Positions 33,120 to 42,476 of a stretch of DNA of 42,679 nucleotides are shown here, piece after piece (position 1 is the first letter of the stretch; the number at the start of each line of letters is the position of its first letter). The translations under genes were made by a program, and so were the position numbers. Under the pieces are notes generated by a model. It saw only the letters and a list, made by a program, of their open reading frames with translations. It was not told where the DNA came from and made no database searches. The stretch comes from Phycisphaerae bacterium (GTDB lineage: Bacteria > Planctomycetota > Phycisphaerae > UBA1845), in NCBI GenBank assembly GCA_029260215.1, contig JAJDDQ010000027.1, positions 1-42,679 of the forward strand, given 5' to 3'.

Positions 33120-33321
33120 GCGCTGTTGAATTCCTCTTGATCGTCATTTCTCGGTACTTCTGTGGCCGCCTCTATTCTGCATCGCGCGGTCGCCGATGAC
33201 GCTTATCGAGCGTCTGTTGGCTGTGCGCTGTCCGCGTTGACCGGTGCGGATTTCAAAACGATAATACATCCTGGGCTTGCCACGATCGTACCAGCGGTGG
33301 GGCCGTTGGCTGAGTGCATTC

Positions 33322-35166
33322 ATGATGACGTTGAAATCAAGGTTGGGACAGGGCGGTTTGGGCCGATGGCTGAGTTTGGTCGCGGTTGTGCTGCTGCTTT
33401 GCGGTTGCAAGGATGGCGCGGTCGACTGGTCGTTTTTGTTTCCGGACAAGGCTGAGGATATCGTTGACAAGACGGTTCCGCGCGACGCGATTCAGGATTC
33501 TCCCGCGTATCGCGACACGATCGCTGAGTGGGCTTACCTGGACGGGATGCGCCGGCTTCGCGTTCGGGGCTGGGGCATCGTTGTGGGGCTTGGGCGAAAC
33601 GGGTCACGGCGTTGCCCGTCGAGCGTGCGCAGCCAGATGATTCAGGAGATGTACAAGACTCGGGATTTCCCGAGGACGGGTGGTGCCATCACAACGCCCG
33701 AGCAGTTGATCGACGATATCGATACAGCCGTGGTTGCGGTGGAGGGCGAAATTCCAGCCGCCGCGACGGAAGATTCAACATTTGACATTATTGTTCGCGC
33801 GATTCCGGGCACGGAGACGACTTCGCTGGCTGGGGGGTGGTTGTTTCCGTGCGACTTGTCCATCTTTGTGTCGAAGGGTGGGACGAGTTGGATTCCGGGG
33901 CGCACGGTTGCGAGGGCTTCGGGACCGGTGTTTCTGAATCCGTACGGATTGAGTGAAGGCAGTGCGACGCGCACGAACGCGCGCGAAGGTGTGATTATCG
34001 GGGGTGCAACGCTCGACGAAGATCGGCGGATCAGGCTGATGCTCACGACGCCGTCTTATCCGCGTGCGGAGGCGATCGCCGACCGGGTCAACGAGCGTTT
34101 TGGCCGTGCGACGAGCCTGGTGGCTGATGCTGTGTCGCCGGGGGAGGTCAAGCTCCGCGTGCCGCCGAGTTACGCGGACGATGCCCGTCATTATCTTTCG
34201 GTTGTGCAGCATCTTTACATACCGTCCGCTCGTCCGGGTTTCATGTCGCTTCGTTTGCGCGAGTTGTCGCGAGCGTTCGCGACGTCGCAAGCTGCTCATG
34301 TCGAGATTGCGCTGTCGTGGGAAGGTGTGGGGCGGACGGCGTTGCCGGAAGTTAAGAAGTTCTACGATCACGCGAATCCGTCGATCAGTTTTCATTCCGC
34401 GATGGCTGGCGTGAGGCTTGGTGATCCCGCCGCGATTGATGTGTTGGAGCGTCACCTTTTTGATGCCGAGGGCGATTTCCGTCGTCAGGCCATCGAGGTT
34501 TTGGGAGGGGCGCGGCAGTCGCACCTGGCTGCTCGACCGTTGCGGCGGGCGATGAGTGACAGCGATCCGCGCATTCGCATTGCTGCGTACGAGGCGTTGG
34601 TGAAGCGCGGCGACCCGACGCTTGATGGTGTTCTGATTGGTGACGGCAAGTTCGTGATGGACCTCGTGCCGGGCGACGGGAAAAAGCTGATCTATGTAAA
34701 ACGTACGAAGGATCGGCGCATCGCGTTGTTCGGCGGTTCGATTCGTGCGCGGCCGCCGATGTTCTTTGCCTTGGCGGACAATTCGTTGTTCATCGATGCT
34801 GATTCGGGCGCGACATCGATGACTGTTGTGCGTAAAGCGCCTGTTGGCGGTGGGGTTTCGCCGCCGATTGACTGCGGCTTGAGCGCAAAGGAACTGATTT
34901 CGTTATTGGGGGGCGAACCTCCGCAAGGCACGGCGGAAACCGTACGGGGTCTTGGTGTGGACTACACATCGGTGGTATTGGTGCTTGCAAAATTGTGCGA
35001 GTCGGGGGCGCTTGATGCGGAGTTTTTGCTTGAATCCCCGACTTGGGACAGGATGGCGATGCGTCGCGATCAGGCGGGCCGACCTGAGGCTGAGACCGAC
35101 CTTGGCCGGTCCAGCGACGACGATGAAGGAAACGATGAAACGATTTTGGAGAACAAGAACGGATGA
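33322..35166 (+). CDS. FlgI-like domain plus HEAT-repeat lipoprotein
   Basis: I start at ATG 33322 (614 aa), giving a signal with lipobox (LLLCGCKDG). Residues about 80-310 resemble the flagellar P-ring protein FlgI: VRGWGIVVGLGRNGS, FDIIVRAIPGTETTSLAGGW, and strands SIFVSKGG and VKLRVPPSYADD. Residues about 360-460 form HEAT-like helices (DPAAIDVLERHLFDAEGD, RQAIEVLGGARQ, DPRIRIAAYEALV). No flagellar genes are nearby, so a P-ring-type beta structure reused in an envelope complex is inferred. It overlaps the next gene by 4 bp. Confidence 0.72.
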   Translation: MMTLKSRLGQGGLGRWLSLVAVVLLLCGCKDGAVDWSFLFPDKAEDIVDKTVPRDAIQDSPAYRDTIAEWAYLDGMRRLRVRGWGIVVGLGRNGSRRCPSSVRSQMIQEMYKTRDFPRTGGAITTPEQLIDDIDTAVVAVEGEIPAAATEDSTFDIIVRAIPGTETTSLAGGWLFPCDLSIFVSKGGTSWIPGRTVARASGPVFLNPYGLSEGSATRTNAREGVIIGGATLDEDRRIRLMLTTPSYPRAEAIADRVNERFGRATSLVADAVSPGEVKLRVPPSYADDARHYLSVVQHLYIPSARPGFMSLRLRELSRAFATSQAAHVEIALSWEGVGRTALPEVKKFYDHANPSISFHSAMAGVRLGDPAAIDVLERHLFDAEGDFRRQAIEVLGGARQSHLAARPLRRAMSDSDPRIRIAAYEALVKRGDPTLDGVLIGDGKFVMDLVPGDGKKLIYVKRTKDRRIALFGGSIRARPPMFFALADNSLFIDADSGATSMTVVRKAPVGGGVSPPIDCGLSAKELISLLGGEPPQGTAETVRGLGVDYTSVVLVLAKLCESGALDAEFLLESPTWDRMAMRRDQAGRPEAETDLGRSSDDDEGNDETILENKNG

Positions 35167-36167
35167 ATGCGACGGTGATTAGCTCCATGTTTACGAGAAA
35201 AGTTCTGATGTGTTTCGTTTTGATGGCGGTAGCCGCTGTCCCCGGTGTTGTGATGGCGCAGGAATCCGAAGCGCCAGCCAAGGCGGAAGAATCCCGTGAT
35301 CCGGTATGGAGTGAGATTCGCGACAACGACAGGCCTGTCAGCGATGCGTGGAAGACGTTTTCGGACCTGCCTTTGTGGGAGGACGGTTTGAGCGAGATGT
35401 CGTACTACGATGCGAAGTGTGTCATTTACGACAAGGAACGAACGTATACGCGCGTTCACTTAATGAACCGTCAGTTCATGAACACGGTTCATTACATCAA
35501 AGCCGCCAAGGATTTTCCCAATCCGACGCCCGCGTTCAAGTTTGTGATCGCGGAGGAGGTGCCCACCGAGAACTACAACTATCGATTCCTGCTTACGTCG
35601 TTCTTTGAGCGGCCGTCATTGAGGCCTATCAAGGTGTCGGCTTCGAGTCAGGAATGGTGCGGGCACGTTTTCAAGCAGTTGATGTGGGAGCGTCGCCCGG
35701 AGGTCGCGGATGCTGAGTGGTCGCTGGATGTGACGTGCTATTCGTACCATGACACGGAGGGCGATCGGTGGTTTCCGTTTCCGAAGCAGGCCCACATCGA
35801 GGCGCACGAGGGATTGTTTCTACAGTCGCGCGCAGTGGTGGCGGCTGGGGGCGAGCCTCGGGCGATGTTGATGTTGAAGACGATGCGATCGAATCATCAT
35901 CCCGATCCGACTCCTTTGGAGGCGATTCTTCAACCAGCGGGCAAGACCCGCAAGATCAAGGTTCCCCTCGGGGAATTCGAAGCTCAGCGTGTGGAGTTGA
36001 AGTGGGATGGTGCGGAGACCTGGTTTGATATCGAAACGTCCGCACCGTGGCGACTGCTGGCGTTCAAGGCTGACGATGTTGAAGGAGAGCTTCGGTTGGT
36101 GGAACGCCGCGCCTATTGGGATCGCAGTAAGAAGAGTAAGTTCTACAAGCAGGGCGAGGCGCCGTAG
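35163..36167 (+). CDS. Exported protein paired with the FlgI-like lipoprotein
   Basis: The 334-residue protein has a signal peptide (VLMCFVLMAVAAVPGVVMAQ), then mostly beta-rich sequence with few Cys. Recognisable segments are MSYYDAKCVIYDKERTYTRV, YRFLLTSFFERPSLRPIKVS, LMLKTMRSNHHPDPTPLEA and a C-terminal WFDIETSAPWRLLAF. The overall pattern is reminiscent of DUF3108-like periplasmic beta proteins but is not a firm match. Translationally coupled (ATGA) to the upstream gene, it probably works in the same envelope assembly. Confidence 0.65.
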   Translation: MNATVISSMFTRKVLMCFVLMAVAAVPGVVMAQESEAPAKAEESRDPVWSEIRDNDRPVSDAWKTFSDLPLWEDGLSEMSYYDAKCVIYDKERTYTRVHLMNRQFMNTVHYIKAAKDFPNPTPAFKFVIAEEVPTENYNYRFLLTSFFERPSLRPIKVSASSQEWCGHVFKQLMWERRPEVADAEWSLDVTCYSYHDTEGDRWFPFPKQAHIEAHEGLFLQSRAVVAAGGEPRAMLMLKTMRSNHHPDPTPLEAILQPAGKTRKIKVPLGEFEAQRVELKWDGAETWFDIETSAPWRLLAFKADDVEGELRLVERRAYWDRSKKSKFYKQGEAP

Positions 36168-36210
36168 AGCGCTGTCGATCGCATCGGTCGGAAAGCAGTG
36201 CCCAATCTCG

Positions 36211-36363
36211 CAACTAGTGCTCTGTCAGCGGTCGAGTAACGGGTTGAGTGCCCCACCTCTTCAGAAGTGGAGAAGTAAGAAAAGTTTCTTGGATTCGACT
36301 TCCCCACGGCTAAAGCCGTGGGGCACCCAACCCATCAATTGAGTCGTGGCAATGCACTAGTTG
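36211..36363. repeat. Dispersed hairpin repeat, copy 4 (MITE-like, clearest ends)
   Basis: CAACTAGTGCTCTGTCA (36211-36227) and TGGCAATGCACTAGTTG (36347-36363) are inverted repeats matching at 14 of 17 positions. Between them lie the hairpins CCCCACCTCTTCAGAAGTGG and CCCCACGGCTAAAGCCGTGG and the shared flank TCAATTGAGTCGTGGC. No transposase is inside, as expected for a non-autonomous element. It separates a DUF-type gene from the ABC exporter pair. Confidence 0.85.
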
Positions 36364-36388
36364 GATTTTGTCCGGAGGATGAGCACCT

Positions 36389-37366
36389 ATGTCGCAGGCG
36401 GTCCTGTGTCGAGATTTACGCAAGCGTTACGAATCCAAAGCCGGCGCGGTTGATGCTGTGAACGGGCTGAACTTGGAGATCGAAACCGGCGAGTGTTTCG
36501 GTTTGCTGGGGCCTAACGGCGCGGGCAAGACGACGACGGTTGAGATTCTCGAAGGCCTGCTCACGGCGACTTCGGGCCGGGTCGAGGTGCTTGGCTTGCA
36601 GTGGAACGGCCGCGATGACGACGAGATTCGCCAGCGTATCGGCATCAGTCTTCAGGAAACGCGCTTCAACGAAAAGCTGTCCGTGCGCGAGACGGTGAAG
36701 ATGTTTCGCAGCTTCTACCGGCAAGGACGCGAACCGCGCGACGTGATCGGCATGGTGAATCTTGAAGAGAAGGAGAAGGCCTGGGTCGGTAAGCTCTCCG
36801 GCGGTCAGGCGCAGCGGCTGGCTGTCGCGTGCGCGTTGGTGGGCGATCCGGAGTTGCTGTTTCTGGACGAGCCGACGACAGGTCTGGACCCACAGTCGCG
36901 GCGCGAGGTTTGGGACATCATTCGCGAGCAGCGTACGCGATCGCGCACGACACTGATTACCACGCACTACATGGACGAGGCTCAGCGGTTGTGCGATCGG
37001 GTGGCGGTCATCGATCACGGAAAGGTGATCGCGCTAGGCTCGCCGGACGAGTTGATACAGCAAATCGGCGGGGAGCACATCGTTGAGTTTGACCTCGTGC
37101 ATCGCAACGGGGAGTCTGCCGATCTGCCAGCCGAGTCTTTTGGTGGGTTGGCTGAGGTCAGTTCGACGCGTCGGGAGGGCGACGGGTATTCTTTGACGGT
37201 CAACAAGCCGCACGTCGCGTTGCCCGCGCTGATTAACATGATTCAGGGTGAGCAGTTGGAGTTGGCCCGCCTGATGACTCGGCACGTGAGTTTGGAGGAT
37301 GTGTTCGTCACGTTGACGGGCCGACGGTTGGCGGATGAGGAAACAGCCGATGTCGCACGCGCTTAA
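36389..37366 (+). CDS. ABC-2 type exporter ATP-binding protein
   Basis: GGAGGAT lies about 10 nt upstream of the ATG. The 325-residue ATPase has Walker A (GLLGPNGAGKTTTVEILEG), the Q-loop, signature LSGGQAQRLAVACAL, Walker B LLFLDEPTTGLDP and the switch His in TTHYMDEAQ. A C-terminal extension (about 225-310) resembles the regulatory domain of DrrA/CcmA-type drug exporter ATPases. It energises the membrane partner at 37350, which overlaps its 3' end. Confidence 0.95.
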   Translation: MSQAVLCRDLRKRYESKAGAVDAVNGLNLEIETGECFGLLGPNGAGKTTTVEILEGLLTATSGRVEVLGLQWNGRDDDEIRQRIGISLQETRFNEKLSVRETVKMFRSFYRQGREPRDVIGMVNLEEKEKAWVGKLSGGQAQRLAVACALVGDPELLFLDEPTTGLDPQSRREVWDIIREQRTRSRTTLITTHYMDEAQRLCDRVAVIDHGKVIALGSPDELIQQIGGEHIVEFDLVHRNGESADLPAESFGGLAEVSSTRREGDGYSLTVNKPHVALPALINMIQGEQLELARLMTRHVSLEDVFVTLTGRRLADEETADVARA

Positions 37367-38378
37367 TCAACTCTGGCTGGTCCGCATGCGGACGTTCATT
37401 CGCGAGCCGGACGCGATTTTCTGGACGTTTATATTCCCGATTCTCCTGACCATTGGCCTGGGGATCGCGTTTCGCAACAAGTCTGCGGAAATAATCCATG
37501 TTGATGTGGCTGACGGCGCGGAGGCGGAATTGTTGGCGTCCTATCTGGACGATGACGATGTTTTCGCCGTCGAAATTGTCGCCCCGGAAGAGGCCTACGA
37601 ACGCTTGCGACTGGGCAAGACGTCGATCATTGTTAAGCAGGGCGATGAACTTGAGTATGTCTATGATCCGACGCGTCCGGAGAGTCGCCTGGCGCGTGTC
37701 ACACTGGACGACGCGCTTCAACGGGCGATGGGCAGAGCGGATGTTGCCGAGACAAGCGATACGGAGGTGACGGAGCCCGGGGCGCGGTATATCGATTTTC
37801 TGATACCGGGCTTGTTGGGGATGAACCTAATGGGCGGCGGGTTGTGGGGCGTTGGGTTTACGATCACCGATATGCGCGTGAAGAAGCTGCTCAAGCGTCT
37901 GGTGGCGACGCCGATGAAGCGTTCGCACTTCATGTTCGCGCTGATCGGCGGGCGGATGGCTTTTTTGATTCCGGAGTTGGCCATGCTCCTGGGGGCTGGT
38001 TGGCTGTTGTTCGATCTGCGTATTTCGGGCGGACTGCTGAGCATTCTGGTGATTTCTGCGGTTGGTGCGCTGACGTTTTCCGGCTTGGGTTTGCTGGTGG
38101 CGTGCCGGGCGCGGCGGATCGAAACGATCGTCGGGTTGACCAACGCGGTAACGCTTCCGATGTGGCTTTTCTCGGGCGTGTTCTTTTCGTACGAAAAGTT
38201 TCCCGAGGTTTTTCTGCCGTTTATCAAGCTTCTGCCGCTGACCCGATTGAACGACGCGTTGCGCGCCGTCGTGCTGGAAGGTGCGGGCCTGACGGATCAG
38301 GTTGTTCCCCTCCTGATTTTGGCTGCGTGGGGCGGTGCGTCTTTTCTGCTGGCGATGAAATGGTTCCGGTGGACGTAG
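37350..38378 (+). CDS. ABC-2 type transporter permease
   Basis: The ATG at 37350 is preceded by GAGG (37337-37340) and overlaps the ATPase gene by 17 bp; an earlier ATG (37335) lies in the same frame. The 342 residues have an N-terminal TM (TFIFPILLTIGLGIAF), an extracytoplasmic loop, and five further TMs from about residue 145, including GGGLWGVGFTITDMRVKKLL and VTLPMWLFSGVFFSYEKFP, both typical of the ABC-2 family. With its ATPase it exports a lipid, drug or polysaccharide; the substrate is unknown. Confidence 0.93.
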   Translation: MSHALNQLWLVRMRTFIREPDAIFWTFIFPILLTIGLGIAFRNKSAEIIHVDVADGAEAELLASYLDDDDVFAVEIVAPEEAYERLRLGKTSIIVKQGDELEYVYDPTRPESRLARVTLDDALQRAMGRADVAETSDTEVTEPGARYIDFLIPGLLGMNLMGGGLWGVGFTITDMRVKKLLKRLVATPMKRSHFMFALIGGRMAFLIPELAMLLGAGWLLFDLRISGGLLSILVISAVGALTFSGLGLLVACRARRIETIVGLTNAVTLPMWLFSGVFFSYEKFPEVFLPFIKLLPLTRLNDALRAVVLEGAGLTDQVVPLLILAAWGGASFLLAMKWFRWT

Positions 38379-38504
38379 GTTTGAATCGCCGATCCAATGT
38401 AGTTGGAAAATTGCGACAATTCCATACACGAAGTGTGCTTGCCTGTTGTCGGGTTTTGCTTTTCGACTTTCTTCGTGAATCGTGATTGGCTATCATCGTC
38501 GTCA

Positions 38505-40673
38505 ATGGTCGATCACGACACACTGCTCAGCGACGCCATCACGCAGGATCTCTTCGGGTCGGGGTCGCTCACCGAGGTTGCGGAGCTTGAGGTTCCGGAC
38601 AAGTACGAGCTGCTCGAATGTCTGGGCCGGGGCGGTTTCGGCGTGGTTCACAAAGCGCGCGACCGGTCGCTGGATCGAATCGTCGCGCTGAAGTTTCTCT
38701 CCGATGCGCGGCCAGCCGATCTTGAGCGTTTCCGGCGTGAGGCCCGCTTTACGGCGCGTTTGACCGACCCTGCCATCGTGCAGATTTTCGAGTTCGTCGG
38801 GCACGGCTCCCACCCCTACATCGCGATGCAGTTTATCGACGGTCCGAATCTCGCGCAGGCCGGGTTGGGTGTGGAGGAAATCGTTCGTGCGATTCGCGTG
38901 ATCGTTCCGGCGCTTGGTTTCGCACACGATGCCGGCATCGTTCATCGGGACGTCAAGCCAGCCAACATCCTGATCGGCGCGAACGGTCAGGCTTATTTGA
39001 CGGACTTCGGCATCGCTCGGGACACGATGGGCCGGGGGGGTGCGACGATCAGTCTCGACGGCGTTGTGATGGGCACGCCTGCACTCATGCCGCCCGAGCA
39101 GGTCCGCGGCGCGTTGCAGGCTATCGACGCTCGTTCCGACATTTACTCGATCGGTGCGACACTTTTTCAGTTGCTGACGGGGCGTTATCCGTTCGAGCGA
39201 GACAATCTCATCGACGTTCTGCATGCGGTTTTGCACGATCCGCCTCCCCTGCCGCGTTCGATCAATCCCGAGATTCCGCGTGCGCTCGAATCCATCATGG
39301 TAAAGTGTATGCAGAAGACGCGCGCGGATCGATATCAGTCAGCCTCGGAATTGGGCGTCGATCTTGATGCGTTCTTGGCTGGCGGAACGGTCGAGCGCGA
39401 GTCGACGGAGTGGTTCCGCAAGATGATCGGTGCAGGCCCCAGGGAGCCGGCATCCGACTCGGATTTGTACGAGACGGTTGGCATGGATATTTCCCGAGAG
39501 ATTGCGGCTTGGGACGCGGACCTTTATCGCGTGTCGGGTGATCTGACTCGTCATTTTGCGCGCCTCGATTCCATTGTTGAACGGCTGGATTCAATTATTG
39601 CGGACAGCCCGCATTTCGCCTGGGCCAGGTTTTTTCGCGGCGTGGCTTTGTTCCGCCGCGGCAAGCTCGACGGTGCTTTGGATGAAATGGAATGTTCGAT
39701 TGATCGGCTGGCTGACCATGCGTGCGCGCAGTTTGAGATGGGCCGACTCTATCTGGCGGTATTTCTGCGTGCTCAGACACAAGCCCGGAAACACATGAGC
39801 CAAGCCGGCATGCGGCAAGATGTCGCCGACGTGCGCGGAAGATTGCGGCAGGCTGTCGTTGCATTTCGGGAGGCGGAGTGTCTCAGGACGGAGTTGTTGC
39901 AATGGCAGCCGGCCTACGCACGGGCGGTGACGTTGTTGGCGGACGAGGACTACGACGGATGCGTTGCTGCTTGCGACGGGATATTAGCTGACGATCCCGA
40001 CATTGAAGACGTGTGGAAGCTTCGCGGGGACGCGGTGCGCTTCGGCGGCGGTGATCCGTTCGAGAGTTATGAGCGCGCGACCACCATCCGCCGCAGTTAT
40101 GTGGAGGCTTACATCGCTCAGGCGGAAGCGTGTCTCGAACGGCATCGACCTGCGGACGCGCGCAAGAGTTTGGAGCGAGTGCTCACGGTCGTACCGGAGC
40201 ATTCGGATGCGTTGGCGTTGCTGGGACAGTGTCGCCTGAACGAGGCGAGCGAACTGGTAAGCGCAGGCAGGGACGATGAGGCACGCGCGTCTATTGCGGA
40301 GGCCTTGGAGCGAATGGACCGTGTGGTGGAGCTTCATCCCCAATCGTACGAAGCCCACCTGGCGCGTGTGCAGTTGTTGCATATGCAGTCGAGTGTCAGT
40401 GGAGATGTGGCTCCGTTGAACGAAGCCTTGACCGTCTTGCGGCGTGCCGAGAGTCTGAACGGCTGCCAGAATCGAGTTTCGTGTCTCTGTGCAGCCACGC
40501 ATCTGGACCGGGCGCGTTTGAGCGTACGTTACGGCTTGGATCCGACGGACGATTTGCGTCTGGTCCTGACGGATGAAAATCAAAAGGCGGCGGAGATGTC
40601 CGGGCCTGGACCTTGGCAGGAGGTTCTGGCCGCCGCACGCGATCTGATGGACAAATGGTCGGCGGGTCAATAG
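38505..40673 (+). CDS. Ser/Thr protein kinase with TPR-like C-terminus
   Basis: The ATG at 38505 gives 722 residues. The kinase domain (about 30-300) is complete: Gly loop LGRGGFGVVHKAR, ATP-anchoring Lys in VALKFL, catalytic loop HRDVKPANIL, DFG in YLTDFGIA, and GTPALMPPEQV replacing the usual APE segment. A helical region follows, with repeated motifs from about 380 to 700 that resemble TPRs (ARFFRGVALFRRGKLDGALD, ALLGQCRLNEASELVSAG). Planctomycetes carry many such kinases. No membrane segment is present, so it is cytoplasmic, and substrates may be recruited by the TPR-like part. Confidence 0.92.
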   Translation: MVDHDTLLSDAITQDLFGSGSLTEVAELEVPDKYELLECLGRGGFGVVHKARDRSLDRIVALKFLSDARPADLERFRREARFTARLTDPAIVQIFEFVGHGSHPYIAMQFIDGPNLAQAGLGVEEIVRAIRVIVPALGFAHDAGIVHRDVKPANILIGANGQAYLTDFGIARDTMGRGGATISLDGVVMGTPALMPPEQVRGALQAIDARSDIYSIGATLFQLLTGRYPFERDNLIDVLHAVLHDPPPLPRSINPEIPRALESIMVKCMQKTRADRYQSASELGVDLDAFLAGGTVERESTEWFRKMIGAGPREPASDSDLYETVGMDISREIAAWDADLYRVSGDLTRHFARLDSIVERLDSIIADSPHFAWARFFRGVALFRRGKLDGALDEMECSIDRLADHACAQFEMGRLYLAVFLRAQTQARKHMSQAGMRQDVADVRGRLRQAVVAFREAECLRTELLQWQPAYARAVTLLADEDYDGCVAACDGILADDPDIEDVWKLRGDAVRFGGGDPFESYERATTIRRSYVEAYIAQAEACLERHRPADARKSLERVLTVVPEHSDALALLGQCRLNEASELVSAGRDDEARASIAEALERMDRVVELHPQSYEAHLARVQLLHMQSSVSGDVAPLNEALTVLRRAESLNGCQNRVSCLCAATHLDRARLSVRYGLDPTDDLRLVLTDENQKAAEMSGPGPWQEVLAAARDLMDKWSAGQ

Positions 40674-40684
40674 GTTGACGGTCG

Positions 40685-40711
40685 GCGGCTGAGGCGGGAG
40701 GCCGCGTTTTT
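40685..40711 (+). terminator. Putative Rho-independent terminator after the kinase gene
   Basis: GCGGC (40685-40689) and GCCGC (40701-40705) enclose an 11-nt loop and are followed by GTTTTT. The position, 12 bp after the kinase stop and 32 bp before the next gene, suits transcription termination. The stem is short, so efficiency is uncertain. Confidence 0.5.
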
Positions 40712-40742
40712 GCGAAGCAGACTTGTTGTCAAAGGATACTTC

Positions 40743-42476
40743 ATGTCCGTGCGACCGACTTTGCTGGGGGCTGCCGTTGGGGTGATTGTCATGGCTTCCG
40801 CGTTTGAATCATTGGGCGGGGATCGCATCACCGGCAGATCATTCCTGAGTCGTTCGGAAGTGCTGGCCCGACATGGCATGGCTGCCACGAGTCAGCCGCT
40901 GGCGACGCAGATCGCGCTGGACATCCTCAAACAGGGCGGTAGCGCGGTCGATGCAGCCATCGCAGCCAACGCGGCGCTCGGTCTGATGGAACCGACCGGC
41001 AGCGGGATCGGCGGCGATCTGTTTGCAATCGTTTGGGACAACAAATCGGGAAAGCTGCACGGCTTGAACGCCAGCGGTCGCTCGCCGGGTGCGCTGACGC
41101 TTACGCATTTCGCCGAGATGGGCATGAACAAAGTGCCGAACTACGGGCCGCTGCCGATCACGGTTCCCGGTTGCGTTGACGGCTGGTTCGCGTTGCATGG
41201 GCGATTCGGAAAGCTGCCCATGAAAACCGTGCTCGCACCGGCGATTCGTTACGCGCGCGAGGGATTCCCCGTGAGCGAGTTGATCGCCCACTACTGGCAA
41301 CTCAGCGGCAGGAAGCTGCGCGACTATCCTGGTTTCACCGAGACGTTTCTTCCCGGCGGTCGGGCACCGAAAAAGGGAGATGTCTTCCGAAATGTTGCGC
41401 TGGCTGACACGCTTCAAGAAATCGCCGACGGCGGGCGTGACGCGTTCTACAAAGGCGAGATCGCCGAGCGCATGGACGTCTTCAGCCGCCGCGTGGGTTG
41501 CTTCCTTCGCAAGAGCGACTTGGCTGCTCATACGTCGACTTGGGTGGAAGCCGTCTCGACGACCTATCGTGGCTACGAAGTGTGGGAGCTTCCACCGAAC
41601 GGGCAGGGCATCGCTGCGTTGCAGATGCTGAACATCCTGGAACCGTTTGACTTAGCTTCGATGGGCCACAATTCCGCGCGGTACCTGCATCACCTGATCG
41701 AAGCCAAGAAGCTCGCCTACGAAGATCGCGCACGGTTCTACGCCGATCCCGCGTTTTCCGACATTCCGGTCAGGCGATTGATTTCCAAGGAATACGCCGC
41801 CGAGCGTCGGCGGTTGATGAGTCCCGACAAAGCCGCCAAGCATTTTCCACCCGGCAGGATTGAGTTGGCACGCGCGGACGGAGCGTTGCGTGAGGGCGAT
41901 ACGATTTATCTCACGGTAGCCGACGCGGATCACAACATGGTCTCGCTGATTCAAAGCAATTATCGAGGCTTCGGGTCCGGATTGTGCCCGGACGGTTTGG
42001 GTTTTTGCTTGCAGGATCGTGGGGCATTGTTCACGTTGCAGGAAGGGCATCCGAACGTCTTCGCGCCCGGCAAGCGACCGTTTCATACGATCATCCCTGC
42101 GCTCGTCACCAAAAACGGAAAACCCTGGTTGAGCTTCGGCGTGATGGGCGGAGACATGCAGCCGCAGGGGCACGTTCAGATTTTGTGCAATGTGATCGAC
42201 TTCGGCATGAATCTTCAGGAGGCAGGCGACGCAGCCCGCTTCCATCACACAGGCTCCAGCGAACCAACCGGCGAGATCATGGACGACGGTGGGCGTGTCG
42301 CGCTCGAATCGGGCGTGGGCATGGAGACGGCCCGCGGGCTTATTGAAATGGGCCACAATGTTCATGGCGACCGTGGGGGTTACGGCGGATATCAAGCCAT
42401 CGGATATGACGCGTTGCGCGGTATCTACATCGGCGCGTCCGAATCCCGCAAGGATGGGCAGGCAGCCGGTTACTGA
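40743..42476 (+). CDS. ggt: Gamma-glutamyltransferase
   Basis: The 577-residue protein starts at ATG 40743 with a signal-like hydrophobic segment (LLGAAVGVIVMASAFES). It has the large-subunit landmarks (QGGSAVDAAIAANAALGLMEP, SGIGGDLFAI, GLNASGRSP) and the autoprocessing site before Thr387 (EGDTIYLTVAD), followed by small-subunit motifs (NYRGFGSGL, FHTIIPAL). The Thr becomes the N-terminal nucleophile after cleavage. Family enzymes transfer or hydrolyse gamma-glutamyl groups of glutathione and related thiols in the periplasm. The gene is monocistronic. Confidence 0.92.
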   Translation: MSVRPTLLGAAVGVIVMASAFESLGGDRITGRSFLSRSEVLARHGMAATSQPLATQIALDILKQGGSAVDAAIAANAALGLMEPTGSGIGGDLFAIVWDNKSGKLHGLNASGRSPGALTLTHFAEMGMNKVPNYGPLPITVPGCVDGWFALHGRFGKLPMKTVLAPAIRYAREGFPVSELIAHYWQLSGRKLRDYPGFTETFLPGGRAPKKGDVFRNVALADTLQEIADGGRDAFYKGEIAERMDVFSRRVGCFLRKSDLAAHTSTWVEAVSTTYRGYEVWELPPNGQGIAALQMLNILEPFDLASMGHNSARYLHHLIEAKKLAYEDRARFYADPAFSDIPVRRLISKEYAAERRRLMSPDKAAKHFPPGRIELARADGALREGDTIYLTVADADHNMVSLIQSNYRGFGSGLCPDGLGFCLQDRGALFTLQEGHPNVFAPGKRPFHTIIPALVTKNGKPWLSFGVMGGDMQPQGHVQILCNVIDFGMNLQEAGDAARFHHTGSSEPTGEIMDDGGRVALESGVGMETARGLIEMGHNVHGDRGGYGGYQAIGYDALRGIYIGASESRKDGQAAGY

